Shown here in pieces: positions 42,986 to 52,384 of a DNA stretch of 64,000 bases; within the stretch, counting starts at the first letter, position 1; each line of letters opens with the position of its first letter. The notes under the pieces were generated by a model. The model did no database searches and had not been told where the DNA came from. It saw only the letters and a list, made by a program, of their open reading frames with translations. This DNA is from Dyella monticola (GTDB lineage Bacteria; Pseudomonadota; Gammaproteobacteria; Xanthomonadales; Rhodanobacteraceae): contig NZ_QRBE01000010.1 in assembly GCF_003363155.1 (NCBI RefSeq), positions 124,001-188,000 on the forward strand. Reading direction: 5' to 3'. The translations under genes and the position numbers were made by a program.

Positions 42986-43327
42986 ATGACTGCCCTTCCG
43001 CTTTCCGCTCAGCATTGCCAGCCCCGCAAAGGCAAGGAGCATGCGCTGGACGAGGCAGCCATCGCCGCGTTGCTGCCGCTGGTGCCCGGCTGGAAACTCG
43101 CCGCACAAGGGGATGCCCTGGTGAAGGATTTTCGCTTCGAAAACTTTCATCACACGCTGGCCTTTATCAATGCGGTGGGCTTCATGGCCAACCATGAGGA
43201 CCATCACCCGGACATCGAGGCCGGATACGGGCATTGCAAGCTGCGCTGGTCCACGCATGACGTGGGCGGATTGTCATTGAACGATTTCATCTGCGCCGCG
43301 CGCGTAGACGCTCTGCTCGAGCATTGA
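42986..43327 (+). CDS. phhB: Pterin-4a-carbinolamine dehydratase
   Basis: A protein of 113 residues that regenerates tetrahydrobiopterin or tetrahydromonapterin after phenylalanine hydroxylase. Active-site segments: FENFHHTLAFINAVGFMANHEDHHPDIE carries the His-His pair and the EDHHP motif near residue 70-75, and YGHCKLRWSTHDVGGLSLNDF is the dimer strand and the C-terminal helix start. GGAG six bases before the ATG at 42986 favours it over the upstream in-frame ATGs. The stop overlaps the next gene's TTG start. Confidence 0.93.
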   Translation: MTALPLSAQHCQPRKGKEHALDEAAIAALLPLVPGWKLAAQGDALVKDFRFENFHHTLAFINAVGFMANHEDHHPDIEAGYGHCKLRWSTHDVGGLSLNDFICAARVDALLEH

Positions 43328-44835
43328 ACCCGGCCAGCCGCCTCCGCACAGCCTGCGCCTTCGCCGGCTACGTGCTGGTGGCGGTGGTTGTGTGTCTGCT
43401 GTTAAGCCGTCTGGCATCGCGCATCACCGCAGCGCACCTGCTGGACCAAGCGCAACAGCAACTTGCGCGCGTGCAGGCACACGAGCCATTGTGGGCGTGG
43501 CACCTGCACAAACCGCACGATCTGGTTGCCGGCCACGCGTTCGGCCATGCACAGCTCGCGCGAGAAGACGATGCATTGCGCATCACCAGCAGCGATGGCG
43601 AGCCGTTCGAACTGGGCCTGCCGGTTGCCTGGTCACTCGACCTGCACCATTGGCCGATCCTCGAAATAGCACTGCGCAGCAGCGCTCCCGGCACGCTGGG
43701 CGTGGTATGGCAGAGCGGCAATCCGCCTGGCTGCCTGTCGAAAACACCTGATCGCCTCACTCCGGATACGCGCAGCCTACGCATCGATTTGCGCGATATG
43801 GCGTGGCAAGGCAGCGACATCGGAGATTGCTCCACACTCGGCAGCGCACAAATGTTGCGCCTGCGCATCCAGATTCCCGCGCAAGCGAGCGTAACGCTTG
43901 CGTCGGTGCAGCTGCTTACCACCGAACCGATGCAACGCCAGGAAGCCGTGATCGACCTGCCCGGCGACAGCATGAAACTCGACCTCGCAGCGCTCGCCAC
44001 ACGCGTGCAAAACGAACCCATGCCACTGTTTCGCCTGCCCGGTGACAGCAGCGCCGAAACGATGCTGGCACTGCGCGACCAACTGCGCGCGCGCTGGCCA
44101 GCGGCCTTGATCGCGCCCGCCGACACCACGCCGCATGCCGAGCCACCCGCGATCAATCATCCGGCCGTAGCCTGGGCGGCCTGCATCATCTATCTGCTTG
44201 TGCTCGCCTGCCTGGTTTGGCGACCGGTAGGTGGCTCGCTTGGTCCGTGGGTCGAGTTGATCGGCTGCTTGCTCGGTCCCTTATGGCTAATTGCGGGACT
44301 TCACTGGGGTTTGCGCCCAACGGCGCTTGGCCTGGCGGCCTTCGGCGGCGGACTCGTCTACGCCCTGGCGATCGAACGCAGGCATGTGCCCCGCCTATGG
44401 CGGTGGCCAGCGAGCGGACGGGACTGGATGTGGCCGCTGGCGACAGCCCTCGTCACTATTGCGTTGATCCTGGCATGCGGACATGCGCTCCATCCGTTGC
44501 CGCTGTCGCACGTGTTCGTCTACTTTGGGTGGGCCTGGTTGCAGCAGTGGCTGATGCTGGTCGTGCTGCTGCATCGGTTCGAACGGATCGTGCATCGGGC
44601 GAACTGGGCCATCGTTGCCGTGGCGGTGGTGTTCGCCTTGCTGCATACGCCTAACGGCATGCTGATGCAGCTGTGCTTCGTCGGCGAACTAGGGTGGGCG
44701 TGGTGCTTCCTGCGCGGGCGTAGCGTGCTGCCGATTGCGCTGGCGCACGCGATCTGTGCACTGCTGGTGGAGTCGGGCCTCGCGGGTGGGACGCTGCTGC
44801 GTTCGCTTGAGGTCAGCGCGCGCTTTTTCTTTTAG
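43324..44835 (+). CDS. Multi-pass membrane protein with degenerate CPBP (CAAX protease) domain
   Basis: A protein of 503 residues. An N-terminal transmembrane helix is followed by a periplasmic domain of about 250 residues (beta-rich, PGTLGVVWQSGNPPGC). The C-terminal part has six or seven helices including FALLHTPNGMLMQL and PIALAHAICALL, the H motifs of CPBP proteases. The usual EExxxR motif is replaced by WLQQWLML, so the protease is probably inactive. The TTG start overlaps the phhB stop (TTGA); no internal ATG has a better site. The 3' end overlaps the convergent rluC by 23 bases. Confidence 0.6.
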   Translation: MNPASRLRTACAFAGYVLVAVVVCLLLSRLASRITAAHLLDQAQQQLARVQAHEPLWAWHLHKPHDLVAGHAFGHAQLAREDDALRITSSDGEPFELGLPVAWSLDLHHWPILEIALRSSAPGTLGVVWQSGNPPGCLSKTPDRLTPDTRSLRIDLRDMAWQGSDIGDCSTLGSAQMLRLRIQIPAQASVTLASVQLLTTEPMQRQEAVIDLPGDSMKLDLAALATRVQNEPMPLFRLPGDSSAETMLALRDQLRARWPAALIAPADTTPHAEPPAINHPAVAWAACIIYLLVLACLVWRPVGGSLGPWVELIGCLLGPLWLIAGLHWGLRPTALGLAAFGGGLVYALAIERRHVPRLWRWPASGRDWMWPLATALVTIALILACGHALHPLPLSHVFVYFGWAWLQQWLMLVVLLHRFERIVHRANWAIVAVAVVFALLHTPNGMLMQLCFVGELGWAWCFLRGRSVLPIALAHAICALLVESGLAGGTLLRSLEVSARFFF

Positions 44836-45781
44836 CAGCAAGGGTATCCAGGAAATTTTTCAAGTCGTCAGGCAATGGCGCGGAAAACCCGTAAGAGCGC
44901 CCGTCCAGCTCGAAACCCATGTGCGCGGCATGTAGGAACAGCCGGTCCAGCCCCAGTGCGCGAAAGCGCTTGTTCGCATCCTTGTCGCCGTACTTGGCAT
45001 CTCCGGCCAGCGGGTGGCCAATATGCGCCGCATGCACGCGAATCTGATGCGTGCGACCGGTGCCAAGAGTGGCCTGCATCAGGCGCGCCCCGGAGTACTG
45101 CTCCATCTCACGAAAGAAGGTGAGCGAGGGTTTGCCATCGTCCGCTACCCGTACCATCCGTTCGCCGCCCTGCAGAATGGACTTTTTCAGTGGCACGTTC
45201 ACATCGAACTTGGCCTTTTGCGGATGGCCGACCATCAGACACAGATATTGCTTGGTGACCTCACCGGCCCGGATCGCCGCCTGCAGTCCGGTCAACCCGG
45301 CGCGGGTACGGGCGAACACCAGCACGCCGCTGGTATCGCGGTCGAGGCGATGCACGAGCTCCAGGTGCTCCTTGGGCCGGGCCTGCCGCAACAGTTCGAC
45401 GGCGCCGAAGCTCACCCCGCTGCCCCCATGACTGGCCATGCCCGATGGCTTGTCGATGACCAGGAAGTGCTTGTCCTCGAAGATGACGGCTTCGGCCGCC
45501 GCCGCAATCGCCGCCTGGGACGCACCCTCTTCTTTCGATCGCTCGGCGACCCGCACAGGTGGAATGCGCAGGGTATCGCCCTGGGTGAGACGGGTATCGG
45601 GCTTGGCGCGCTTGCCGTTCACGCGCACCTGGCCGGTGCGCAAGAGCCGGTAAATCATGCTCTTGGGCACGCCTTTGAGCAGGGTCATCAAGGCGTTGTC
45701 GATGCGCTGACCGTCGCGCTCTGGACCAATCTCGAGTTGACGCACCCCTTGAGGTACATCGGGGGAAGTTGCCGTCTGCAT
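44813..45781 (-). CDS. rluC: 23S rRNA pseudouridine synthase RluC
   Basis: Converts uridines 955, 2504 and 2580 (E. coli numbering) of 23S rRNA to pseudouridine. The protein has 322 residues. An N-terminal S4 domain (RIDNALMTLLKGVPKSMIYRLLRTGQVRVNGKR) is followed by the catalytic motif HRLDRDTSG with its Asp near residue 150. GTGRTHQIRVHAAHIGHPLAGD is the conserved C-terminal segment. It is divergent from rne, an arrangement known from other gammaproteobacteria. I chose the ATG at 45781 because length then matches the E. coli protein. Confidence 0.93.
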   Translation of the reverse strand: MQTATSPDVPQGVRQLEIGPERDGQRIDNALMTLLKGVPKSMIYRLLRTGQVRVNGKRAKPDTRLTQGDTLRIPPVRVAERSKEEGASQAAIAAAAEAVIFEDKHFLVIDKPSGMASHGGSGVSFGAVELLRQARPKEHLELVHRLDRDTSGVLVFARTRAGLTGLQAAIRAGEVTKQYLCLMVGHPQKAKFDVNVPLKKSILQGGERMVRVADDGKPSLTFFREMEQYSGARLMQATLGTGRTHQIRVHAAHIGHPLAGDAKYGDKDANKRFRALGLDRLFLHAAHMGFELDGRSYGFSAPLPDDLKNFLDTLAAKRKSAR

Positions 45782-46119
45782 TGAAAAAAACCTGGGTTGA
45801 GAGGATACTCGCACAGCGCTCAGCCCGGTCCACTGACATTAGTTAAAGGACCAGGCGCCCGCCCGTTACGCCGGCGAGGTTTGCGCCGGTCGCGCATTGG
45901 CAGCCGGTTGCAAGCACCCTTTCATCGTAACGGTTCGGGTAGCCACTTGTCCGGTCTTGTTTTTGCCAGACAACGCGGCGTGCGTGCCGAGAATCACTCC
46001 CGGTATCGGGAACGTTACCGTTTTATGAGCTGCTTTACCGCAGCGGCGCGATCCCCGGAGAGGCCGCCACACCAGGCGCCACCGCGGCGCGCGACGCGCG
46101 GCCAAGCCGAGGAATTACA
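45782..46119 (+). promoter_or_regulatory. rne promoter and long untranslated leader
   Basis: 338 bases between rluC and rne contain no credible frame. In E. coli the rne leader is long and structured and mediates feedback by RNase E. The GC-rich inverted stretches around 45,870-45,900 (CGCCGGCGAGGTTTGCGCCGG) and 46,040-46,090 would allow a similar leader here. A GAGGAATTACA site precedes the ATG at 46120. Confidence 0.45.
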
Positions 46120-49100
46120 ATGAAAAGAATGTTGATCAACGCAACTCAGCGTGAAGAGTTGCGTGTGGCTATCGTGGATGGCCAGACCCTTTACGACCTT
46201 GATATCGAAATACCGTCTCGCGAGCAGAAAAAAGCCAACATTTACAAAGGCCGCATCACTCGCGTCGAACCCTCCCTCGAAGCCTGTTTTGTCGACTATG
46301 GCGCCGAACGCCACGGCTTCCTACCCCTCAAGGAAATCGCCCGCGAATATTTCACCGCGGGCCTGGACCCTTACAAATCCAACATCCGCGAGCTGCTCAA
46401 AGAAGGCCAGGAACTGGTCGTACAGGTCGAGAAGGAAGAGCGTGGCAACAAGGGCGCGGCGCTAACCACGTTCATCAGCCTGGCCGGCCGCTACATGGTG
46501 CTGATGCCGAACAGTCCGAAAGCGGGTGGTGTTTCGCGTCGCATCGAGGGCGAAGATCGCCAAGCCCTGAAGGAAGCGCTGGAGCATCTGAACGTCCCTG
46601 ACGACATGGGACTGATCGTGCGCACCGCTGGCATGGGTCGCGACGCCGAAGAGCTCCAGTGGGACCTGGACTACCTGCTCCAGCTCTGGAAAGCGATTTC
46701 CCAGGCTGCCCAGGCACAAAAGGCGCCGTTCCTGATCTATCAGGAATCGAAGCTTTTCATCCGCGCACTGCGCGATTACCTGCGCAACGATATCGGCGAG
46801 ATCCTGATCGACGAAGAATCGCTGTATCAGGACGCCCGCGACTTCATGCAGCAGGTGATGCCCAACGCCCTGCGCAAGCTCAAGCTCTACAAAGACGACA
46901 CCCCGCTGTTCTCGCGCTACCAAATCGAAACGCAGATCGAGAGCGCGTTCGACCGCAGCGTGCGCCTGCCCTCAGGCGGCTCGATCGTGATCGACCAGAC
47001 CGAAGCGCTGACCGCCATCGACATCAACTCCTCCAAGGCCACCAAAGGTGGCGATATCGAGGAGACGGCGTTCAACACCAACCTGGAAGCGGCGGCGGAG
47101 ATCGCCCGCCAGTTGCGCATCCGCGACGCGGGTGGCCTGATCGTCATCGACTTCATCGACATGGACAGCCCCAAGCACCAGCGCGAAGTGGAAGAGCGCC
47201 TGAAGGATGCGGCCAAGCTCGACCGTGCGCGCATCCAGATCGGCCGCATCTCGCGCTTTGGTCTGTTGGAGATGTCGCGCCAGCGCCTGCGCCCGTCGCT
47301 GGGCGAAGCCACGCAGATCGTATGCCCGCGTTGCGAAGGCCACGGCCACATCCGCGGCGTGGAATCGCTCTCGCTGTCCACGCTGCGCCTGATCGAAGAG
47401 CACGCCATGAAGGACAACACCGGCCAGGTGTTGATACAGGCGCCGCCGAGCGTGGCCAACTACATGCTCAACGAAAAGCGCGCCAGCGTGGTGGAGATCG
47501 AGCTTCGCAACAAAGTGCACGTAGTGATCGTGGCCGACGAGAAGCTCGATACGCCGCACATCGAGATCCAGCGCATCCGCGAAGCCGACATGGGCGAGCA
47601 CAGCAAGCCCAGCTATGAGCGCCTCACCGCGGAAGAAGCCAACGTCGTGCGCAAGATGGGGCAAATGCTCGGCAGCAGCGAACAGCCTGCTGTCACCGGT
47701 ATCGTTCCCGCCAGCCCGGCGCCGGTGCGCGAAGAAGAACCGGCCGCCGCGCCGGCCCTCGCCACGAAACGGCAGCCTGTTGCCGCTCCCGTTGCTGCAA
47801 AGACACAGCAAACTGGCTTTTTCTCACGCTTGTTCGGCGGTTTGTTCCGCGGTGCCGAAGCGCCCGCACCAGTGCCGGCTCCTGCCCCGGTGGCAACACG
47901 CCAGGAATCCCCCCGCGGCAAGCAAGACCCGCGTCGCAACGAGCAACGCGCGCGTGGCGAAGGTCAGCCGCGGCAGAACGCACAGCGCAACGCGCAATCG
48001 CAGCAACAAGGCAAGGGTCAGCGCCAACAGCAGCAGCCCCGTCAGCAACAAAGTGGCAAGCAGGATCAACAGCGCCCGCCCAAGCCTGCGCAAACCAACG
48101 AGCCGACTGAGCAGCGTAAGCCTCAGGTTGCCGCCGAGCCCGCCAAGCAACACGTGCAGCAGGAACGCCAGCAACGCCAGCCACAAGCCGAGCGTCAGCA
48201 ACAGCAAGCGGCGAATGCACCCGTCGCCAAGCCTCAACCGATCGAAGCACCCAAGCCTGCGGCCGAAACTGCAGCACCTGTCACCGTCAAGGAAATCGCT
48301 GACCATGCTGCCGAGGCCGCCGCTACCGCGGAAGGTACCGGTCAGTCACGTCGCCGTCGTGGCCGGCGCGGCGGTCGTCGCCGTCGTCGTCACGAGGGTG
48401 CAGTGGTCGGCGCGATTCAAGACGGGCAGATCGATGCGCAGGATCTGGACGATGAGGATCGTGACGATATCTCCGACGCCGAAACGGCTACCGTCGAGGT
48501 GAAAGCAGAGGTGCCGGTCGCATCCGAAGTGATTGCGCCCAAGCATGTCGAAGCAGTCTCGGCACCGGTCGCACCTGTGCTCCAAACGCAGCAACCCGCA
48601 CTCGTGGAGCCTGCGGTGGTTCAGGCGGAACCCATCAAGGTATCCGTCGAACCTGAAACCGCACCCTATGCGGCGGAAGACCATCACGTTGCTGCACCGC
48701 TCGTCGTTGCGCCGGCGCCGGTGGCGACGTCGTTCAATCTGCCGGTGCTTCCGCCCATTCCTGCGCGTGAAGCGCAAGCAGAAACGGTTGAGCATGTTGC
48801 AGAAGCGGTTGAGCAGCCCCAACCCGAAGCGCCCGCGGTGGTGTCCGAAGTAGTCACTGTGACGGTGCCGCACGAAGTGGAAAGCGCCGCGAACGAAGGC
48901 GTGGTCGAGCTGATCACCGCAGTGGAGATGGAGCATGCCGATAAACCCGTGCTCGTTGAACCCGGTGCCACGTCCGAACCGGAGCCGGTCGTCGTGACAC
49001 CCGCACCGATCATCCATCAGCCCGAGCAGGGTGACCTGCTCTCCACGCCGTTACATCACCATCAGCATGTAGCAACCATGCCGACGCACGATCAAGACAC

Positions 49101-49179
49101 CAACGAGGAAGCGCCAAAGCCCTCCTCTGAAGAAGATGATCTGGACATCGGCCATCCGCGCGATCATCGGCTTTCCTGA
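46120..49179 (+). CDS. rne: Ribonuclease E
   Basis: The main endoribonuclease for mRNA decay and rRNA processing, 1019 residues. The N-terminal half has the S1 domain ([33 protein letters not shown]), the DNase I-like catalytic site with [12 protein letters not shown] and [12 protein letters not shown] near 295-345 (metal-binding Asp residues), and the Zn-link [11 protein letters not shown] near 405. From about residue 520 the protein is a disordered scaffold: a Gln/Arg-rich RNA-binding region (600-730), an Arg-rich block ([15 protein letters not shown] near 745), then an acidic, Pro/Val-rich tail. This is the degradosome-scaffold layout. Confidence 0.96.
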   Translation: MKRMLINATQREELRVAIVDGQTLYDLDIEIPSREQKKANIYKGRITRVEPSLEACFVDYGAERHGFLPLKEIAREYFTAGLDPYKSNIRELLKEGQELVVQVEKEERGNKGAALTTFISLAGRYMVLMPNSPKAGGVSRRIEGEDRQALKEALEHLNVPDDMGLIVRTAGMGRDAEELQWDLDYLLQLWKAISQAAQAQKAPFLIYQESKLFIRALRDYLRNDIGEILIDEESLYQDARDFMQQVMPNALRKLKLYKDDTPLFSRYQIETQIESAFDRSVRLPSGGSIVIDQTEALTAIDINSSKATKGGDIEETAFNTNLEAAAEIARQLRIRDAGGLIVIDFIDMDSPKHQREVEERLKDAAKLDRARIQIGRISRFGLLEMSRQRLRPSLGEATQIVCPRCEGHGHIRGVESLSLSTLRLIEEHAMKDNTGQVLIQAPPSVANYMLNEKRASVVEIELRNKVHVVIVADEKLDTPHIEIQRIREADMGEHSKPSYERLTAEEANVVRKMGQMLGSSEQPAVTGIVPASPAPVREEEPAAAPALATKRQPVAAPVAAKTQQTGFFSRLFGGLFRGAEAPAPVPAPAPVATRQESPRGKQDPRRNEQRARGEGQPRQNAQRNAQSQQQGKGQRQQQQPRQQQSGKQDQQRPPKPAQTNEPTEQRKPQVAAEPAKQHVQQERQQRQPQAERQQQQAANAPVAKPQPIEAPKPAAETAAPVTVKEIADHAAEAAATAEGTGQSRRRRGRRGGRRRRRHEGAVVGAIQDGQIDAQDLDDEDRDDISDAETATVEVKAEVPVASEVIAPKHVEAVSAPVAPVLQTQQPALVEPAVVQAEPIKVSVEPETAPYAAEDHHVAAPLVVAPAPVATSFNLPVLPPIPAREAQAETVEHVAEAVEQPQPEAPAVVSEVVTVTVPHEVESAANEGVVELITAVEMEHADKPVLVEPGATSEPEPVVVTPAPIIHQPEQGDLLSTPLHHHQHVATMPTHDQDTNEEAPKPSSEEDDLDIGHPRDHRLS

Positions 49180-49202
49180 TACACGTATTGCCTGATGCAT
49201 CA

Positions 49203-49241
49203 AAACAGAAAGGCCGGACAGAATGTCCGGCCTTTCTGTTT
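49203..49241. terminator. Bidirectional terminator between rne and the response regulator
   Basis: An 18-bp perfect stem (AAACAGAAAGGCCGGACA / TGTCCGGCCTTTCTGTTT) with a three-base GAA loop. T-rich on both strands, so it can end both the plus-strand rne and the minus-strand regulator gene. Confidence 0.9.
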
Positions 49242-49264
49242 CCATACCCGTGGAAGCGTTTTGC

Positions 49265-49915
49265 TCAGTTTCTGACCTGGTTGTTATGGGTATCCAGCAA
49301 CCCATGCACCGTCATCAAATGGGCCAGGCTGATCACATGATCCACCTGCAACTTTTCCATCAACCTTTGCTTGTAGGTGGATACCGTCTTAGGGCTCAGA
49401 TTAAGTTGCTCACCGATGGCAGTGAGCGCCTTGCCGCGCACCAGCATCATCGCCACTTCCAGTTCGCGGCTGGAAAGCGCATCGAACGGCGAACCTTCGC
49501 CGTCGAGCGTGGCCAATGCCAACTGCTGCGCCACGGCCGGAGCCAAGTAGCGGCGACCACTGGACACTTGGCGCACGGCATTGAGCAATTCTTCGGCCGC
49601 GCAGCTCTTGGTGAGATAGCCGTGTGCGCCAGCATCTAGCAGGCGTTTAGGGAAACGTGCGTCCTCCACCACCGTTACCACGATGACATACGTAGGCAAA
49701 TTCGCTCGTACGATGCGCTCGGTCAGCTCGATACCGCTCATGCCTGGCATGTGCACATCGACCAACGCGATATGCGGCTTGGTGGCGCGAATCAGGCGCA
49801 GCCCCTCCTCGGCAGTTCCCGCTTCGCCGCAAATACGAATATCCGGCTGCTGCAAAATCATCCTGAAGCCGGTTCTTACAAGCTCGTGGTCATCCACGAG
49901 TACAGCGTCGATCAT
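49265..49915 (-). CDS. NarL/FixJ response regulator, UvrY/GacA-like
   Basis: A protein of 216 residues: receiver domain (about 1-120) with the acidic pair in VDDHELVRTGFRM, the phosphoacceptor Asp in HIALVDVHMPGMSG near residue 52, the switch Thr in VVTVVED and Lys in YLTKSC. A LuxR-type helix-turn-helix follows (SSRELEVAMMLVRGKALTAIGEQLNLSPKTVSTYKQRLMEKL). The architecture and opening match UvrY/GacA, which activates small RNAs that titrate CsrA. A candidate operator lies about 120 bases upstream. The partner sensor kinase is not next to it. GGGAGGG precedes the ATG. Confidence 0.85.
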   Translation of the reverse strand: MIDAVLVDDHELVRTGFRMILQQPDIRICGEAGTAEEGLRLIRATKPHIALVDVHMPGMSGIELTERIVRANLPTYVIVVTVVEDARFPKRLLDAGAHGYLTKSCAAEELLNAVRQVSSGRRYLAPAVAQQLALATLDGEGSPFDALSSRELEVAMMLVRGKALTAIGEQLNLSPKTVSTYKQRLMEKLQVDHVISLAHLMTVHGLLDTHNNQVRN

Positions 49916-50033
49916 CTTTCGCCCTCCCTGATTAGGAACTGTGCTTCCGCAAAGTAGGCGGGTGGCTGACACATTGCAAGCACATAACCCCTCGTTTTGA
50001 AAGGACTTTTCATATAACTCCAAATCCCACAAA

Positions 50034-50056
50034 TGTGGTAGGAGATTACCTACATA
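50034..50056. promoter_or_regulatory. Palindromic candidate operator upstream of the GacA-like gene
   Basis: GTAGG-AGATTA-CCTAC (50038-50053) within TGTGGTAGGAGATTACCTACATA. The layout is reminiscent of the GacA/UvrY upstream box TGTAAG-N6-CTTACA, so autoregulation is possible. A second inverted pair, AGGAC (50003-50007) and GTCCT (50059-50063), brackets it. This is inference from symmetry and position only. Confidence 0.35.
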
Positions 50057-50160
50057 CTTGTCCTAATTTTGGTGTCATCATTGAGCGAATTGCAGTTGTA
50101 AGTCACGCGTCCCGCACACCCCAGCAAGGCTAGCTAGCACTAACCCAATGGAGCGTACCG

Positions 50161-50400
50161 ATGGTGATCTACTCGCTCAGGCAGTCGCCCGAAGGGGACT
50201 GGAGCATCCGCCGGGAAACGGCAACGCTTTTCAGCCAGCTACGGCTTGGCCCTGCCATCCAACTGGCGCGCGAAGCCGCCCGCGACGAGCACACCCGCTC
50301 GGGCCGCAGCACCTGCGTTGAAATGCCGGGTCCGACTTCCACCATTCGGCTGGCGCAATACGCGCGCCCCGATCTGCCGATTGAAAGCGCCGTGGCCTAA
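50161..50400 (+). CDS. Small hypothetical protein
   Basis: A protein of 79 residues (IYSLRQSPEGDWSIRRE start, Arg/Ala-rich middle, CVEMPG motif). The opening with strand-forming SLRQSPEGDWSIRRE resembles small DUF2188-like proteins, but I do not assign it. No signal peptide. It lies in front of tRNA-Leu and is transcribed from the region shared with the divergent regulator. The start ATG is 11 bases after a weak GAGCG site. Confidence 0.55.
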   Translation: MVIYSLRQSPEGDWSIRRETATLFSQLRLGPAIQLAREAARDEHTRSGRSTCVEMPGPTSTIRLAQYARPDLPIESAVA

Positions 50401-50485
50401 TAGCAGCGTTCACGCCCCGCTTACGTCCAGGCGCATGTTACGATCCCGCGCCTGCGGCCAACCTCCCTCCGGCCACAGCCTCCTA

Positions 50486-50572
50486 GCCCGGATGGCGAAA
50501 CAGGTAGACGCAAGAGACTTAAAATCTCTCGACCGCAAGGTCATGCCGGTTCGATCCCGGCTCCGGGCACCA
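50486..50572 (+). tRNA. tRNA-Leu(UAA)
   Basis: A class II tRNA of 87 bases including an encoded CCA. The acceptor arms GCCCGGA and TCCGGGC pair fully. Anticodon TAA sits in the loop ACTTAAAAT between AGAGA and TCTCT. A long variable arm (CGACCGCAAGGTCA) and the T-loop GGTTCGATCCC follow. It is followed by a U-tailed terminator. Confidence 0.95.
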
Positions 50573-50581
50573 AACACAGGA

Positions 50582-50610
50582 CCAAGGCATAAAAAAGCCT
50601 TGGTTTTTTA
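50582..50610 (+). terminator. Terminator of tRNA-Leu
   Basis: CCAAGGC pairs with GCCTTGG around an A-rich loop, followed by TTTTTTA. Located ten bases after the tRNA end. Confidence 0.85.
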
Positions 50611-50743
50611 GTTTTTGGGATTCCAATCACCTACGGCAATTCCGCAAGCGATATAAAGAAGCAGGCCTGCTCAACGGACGAGAAGCATGGCGCGCTGAGT
50701 CGTGTTACCCGCAATCGGGTTATTGAGCAAAGGGGATACAGAT

Positions 50744-51682
50744 ATGGCCAATTCTGACGGTGAGGGTTCGCGCAAGCGGTCAGCCAGCCATTTCCAGCCG
50801 CTGGGCACGAAGACATCCCCGAAGAGCACATCGTCTTCAAAAAAGGATGAAGAAAAGCATGCGCCGCCGCCCAAGCGCGCCAAGGGGCCCGAGCCACCCA
50901 GTTCCTTGGGCAGCACGCACACACCACCTTCCCGTCCGCGCTCTGAGCGTGCGCAAGTCATCAAACAGAAGAAGATGGGTGAACTGCAAAAGAGGGCCAA
51001 TGCCCTGGGCAAGACCAGCATCGACCCGGCCACGGACATCACTCCGCTTCTGATGAAGCCGCTCGATCCAGGCAAAGACGATCGCGGTTATGTATCAACG
51101 GAAACGCGCCGCGAGATTGAACGGCATATGGAGAGCACGGCGAAGCCATTTCCCAGCCTGGAAAAGTCGAACATTCCGCCGGAGGCGCTGGAAATGCGCA
51201 AGGAGGCGAACAACCAGGGCAAGACGACACTTCAGCTCACTACGCGCGGTCCGGGAGACCGTTACCGGAGCGGTGAGGATTTGACGTTTACGTCATCCGG
51301 CAGCAGTGGCGGCGGGCGCACTGGCAATGATACGCCCAGGCCACGCAGCCCCCCGCCCAAGCAAGGCCTCACGACCGATGGGCGCTACGAGCACACGCAT
51401 CAGTCACCGTTCCGCTTTACCGGTCTGCCCGGTACGACCGTGCACGCACCCACTCAGGCCAATCAAGTTGCCGACACCAACATCGAACGCTACATCGAAG
51501 GGCGCGAAAATGCTTTCATGTTTCGCCGGGATACACCTACGCACTCTCACTTGACCGGCGTGCGCGTGAACAAGGATGGCAGCGGCGAGACCAAGACAGT
51601 GAGCTACCGCCGTCGCCCATCCCGCTCGCCGAGCCCGGAGCCTGGCAGACACGACACTCCGCCGAAAAAAGGGAATGTGTAA
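50744..51682 (+). CDS. Basic, disordered effector-like protein next to tRNA-Leu
   Basis: A protein of 312 residues I do not recognise. It is polar and low-complexity for most of its length: EGSRKRSASHFQPLG, PPPKRAKGPEPP (resembling a nuclear localisation signal), a Gly/Ser-rich stretch (TSSGSSGGGRTGND), and a Pro/Arg/Ser tail (SRSPSPEP). There is no signal peptide or membrane segment. The style resembles the three basic-tailed proteins at 1.6-5.2 kb. AGGGG precedes the ATG at 50744. Its position after a tRNA is consistent with acquisition, but no integrase or repeated attachment site is visible. Confidence 0.6.
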   Translation: MANSDGEGSRKRSASHFQPLGTKTSPKSTSSSKKDEEKHAPPPKRAKGPEPPSSLGSTHTPPSRPRSERAQVIKQKKMGELQKRANALGKTSIDPATDITPLLMKPLDPGKDDRGYVSTETRREIERHMESTAKPFPSLEKSNIPPEALEMRKEANNQGKTTLQLTTRGPGDRYRSGEDLTFTSSGSSGGGRTGNDTPRPRSPPPKQGLTTDGRYEHTHQSPFRFTGLPGTTVHAPTQANQVADTNIERYIEGRENAFMFRRDTPTHSHLTGVRVNKDGSGETKTVSYRRRPSRSPSPEPGRHDTPPKKGNV

Positions 51683-51814
51683 GCCAAGCGCGCTCGCGTG
51701 TTGGATGGCACTGGGTATTCGCCGCCCTGGCAGACGCCGGACGACGAATAATAAACCTGCATTCCCCATACCGCGCAGCCGCCAGCGGTTTTTCAAGACA
51801 ACAAAAAGTTGCCC

Positions 51815-52000
51815 TTACTTTTCCAGATGGCTGGCCGCTTTATCTTCCAGCGACCTGGCAAGCGTAAGACTGAGTTCGACAAGCCGGTCGATCCAGGCGG
51901 CATCGACGGCTACCTTGAGATCCTGCGCCTGCTTCATCGCTGCTGCGAGCGATGGCGCCAAAATGATGGCAGCTCTATCCGCGAGCTCCTTGTGGGTCAT
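51815..52000 (-). CDS. Small hypothetical helical protein
   Basis: A protein of 61 residues (MTHKELADRAAIILAPSLAAAMKQAQDLKVAVD...LELSLTLARSLEDK), probably one or two amphipathic helices. GGAG seven bases before the ATG supports translation. It is convergent with the effector-like gene. It could be a small regulator, but no family is recognised. Confidence 0.45.
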   Translation of the reverse strand: MTHKELADRAAIILAPSLAAAMKQAQDLKVAVDAAWIDRLVELSLTLARSLEDKAASHLEK

Positions 52001-52384
52001 CTTTTTGCTCCGTTATGACTGGCTCCGGCCAGCGGTGCAATTGTAAGTACGACTGGCATAAGTACCAGTGCATGATGGGTGGGTGCATGATGGGTGGGTG
52101 CGTCACGAATGCCGCGCCTTTCCAAATACAACGCAGTCTGCACTCTCTCGATACAGTCATGCCTCTCGCCTGTCGCATCGGTTCAGCACGCTTTACTGAT
52201 TGGCCGCCCGTTTCTGCTTCATTCCCACCCGGTTACGCCGCGTACCGAGCGCACCAGCGCCACGTTGAGGCTTCAAACGCTGTCGATGCCCTGTTGACCT
52301 TCATCCCACCGCTCCGGGAGTATGGTCGGACGCTTACCGCCGCGAACCAGGCACTGCCGTCATCTGCTTGCAGGACGATCACGT
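52001..52384. other. Gene-free region with a tandem repeat
   Basis: About 384 bases upstream of the oxidoreductase. A 15-base unit (TGCATGATGGGTGGG) occurs twice in tandem at 52070-52099. Beyond it I see no credible gene; the long plus-strand frame there has no ribosome site. It must hold the oxidoreductase promoter. Confidence 0.5.
52070..52099 (+). repeat. Tandem 15-bp repeat (two copies)
   Basis: Two exact copies of TGCATGATGGGTGGG, followed by a partial third (TGCG). Confidence 0.7.

Noticed and set aside
44395-44646. Minus-strand frame opposite the CPBP-like gene
   Set aside because: Short antisense shadow with no ribosome site.
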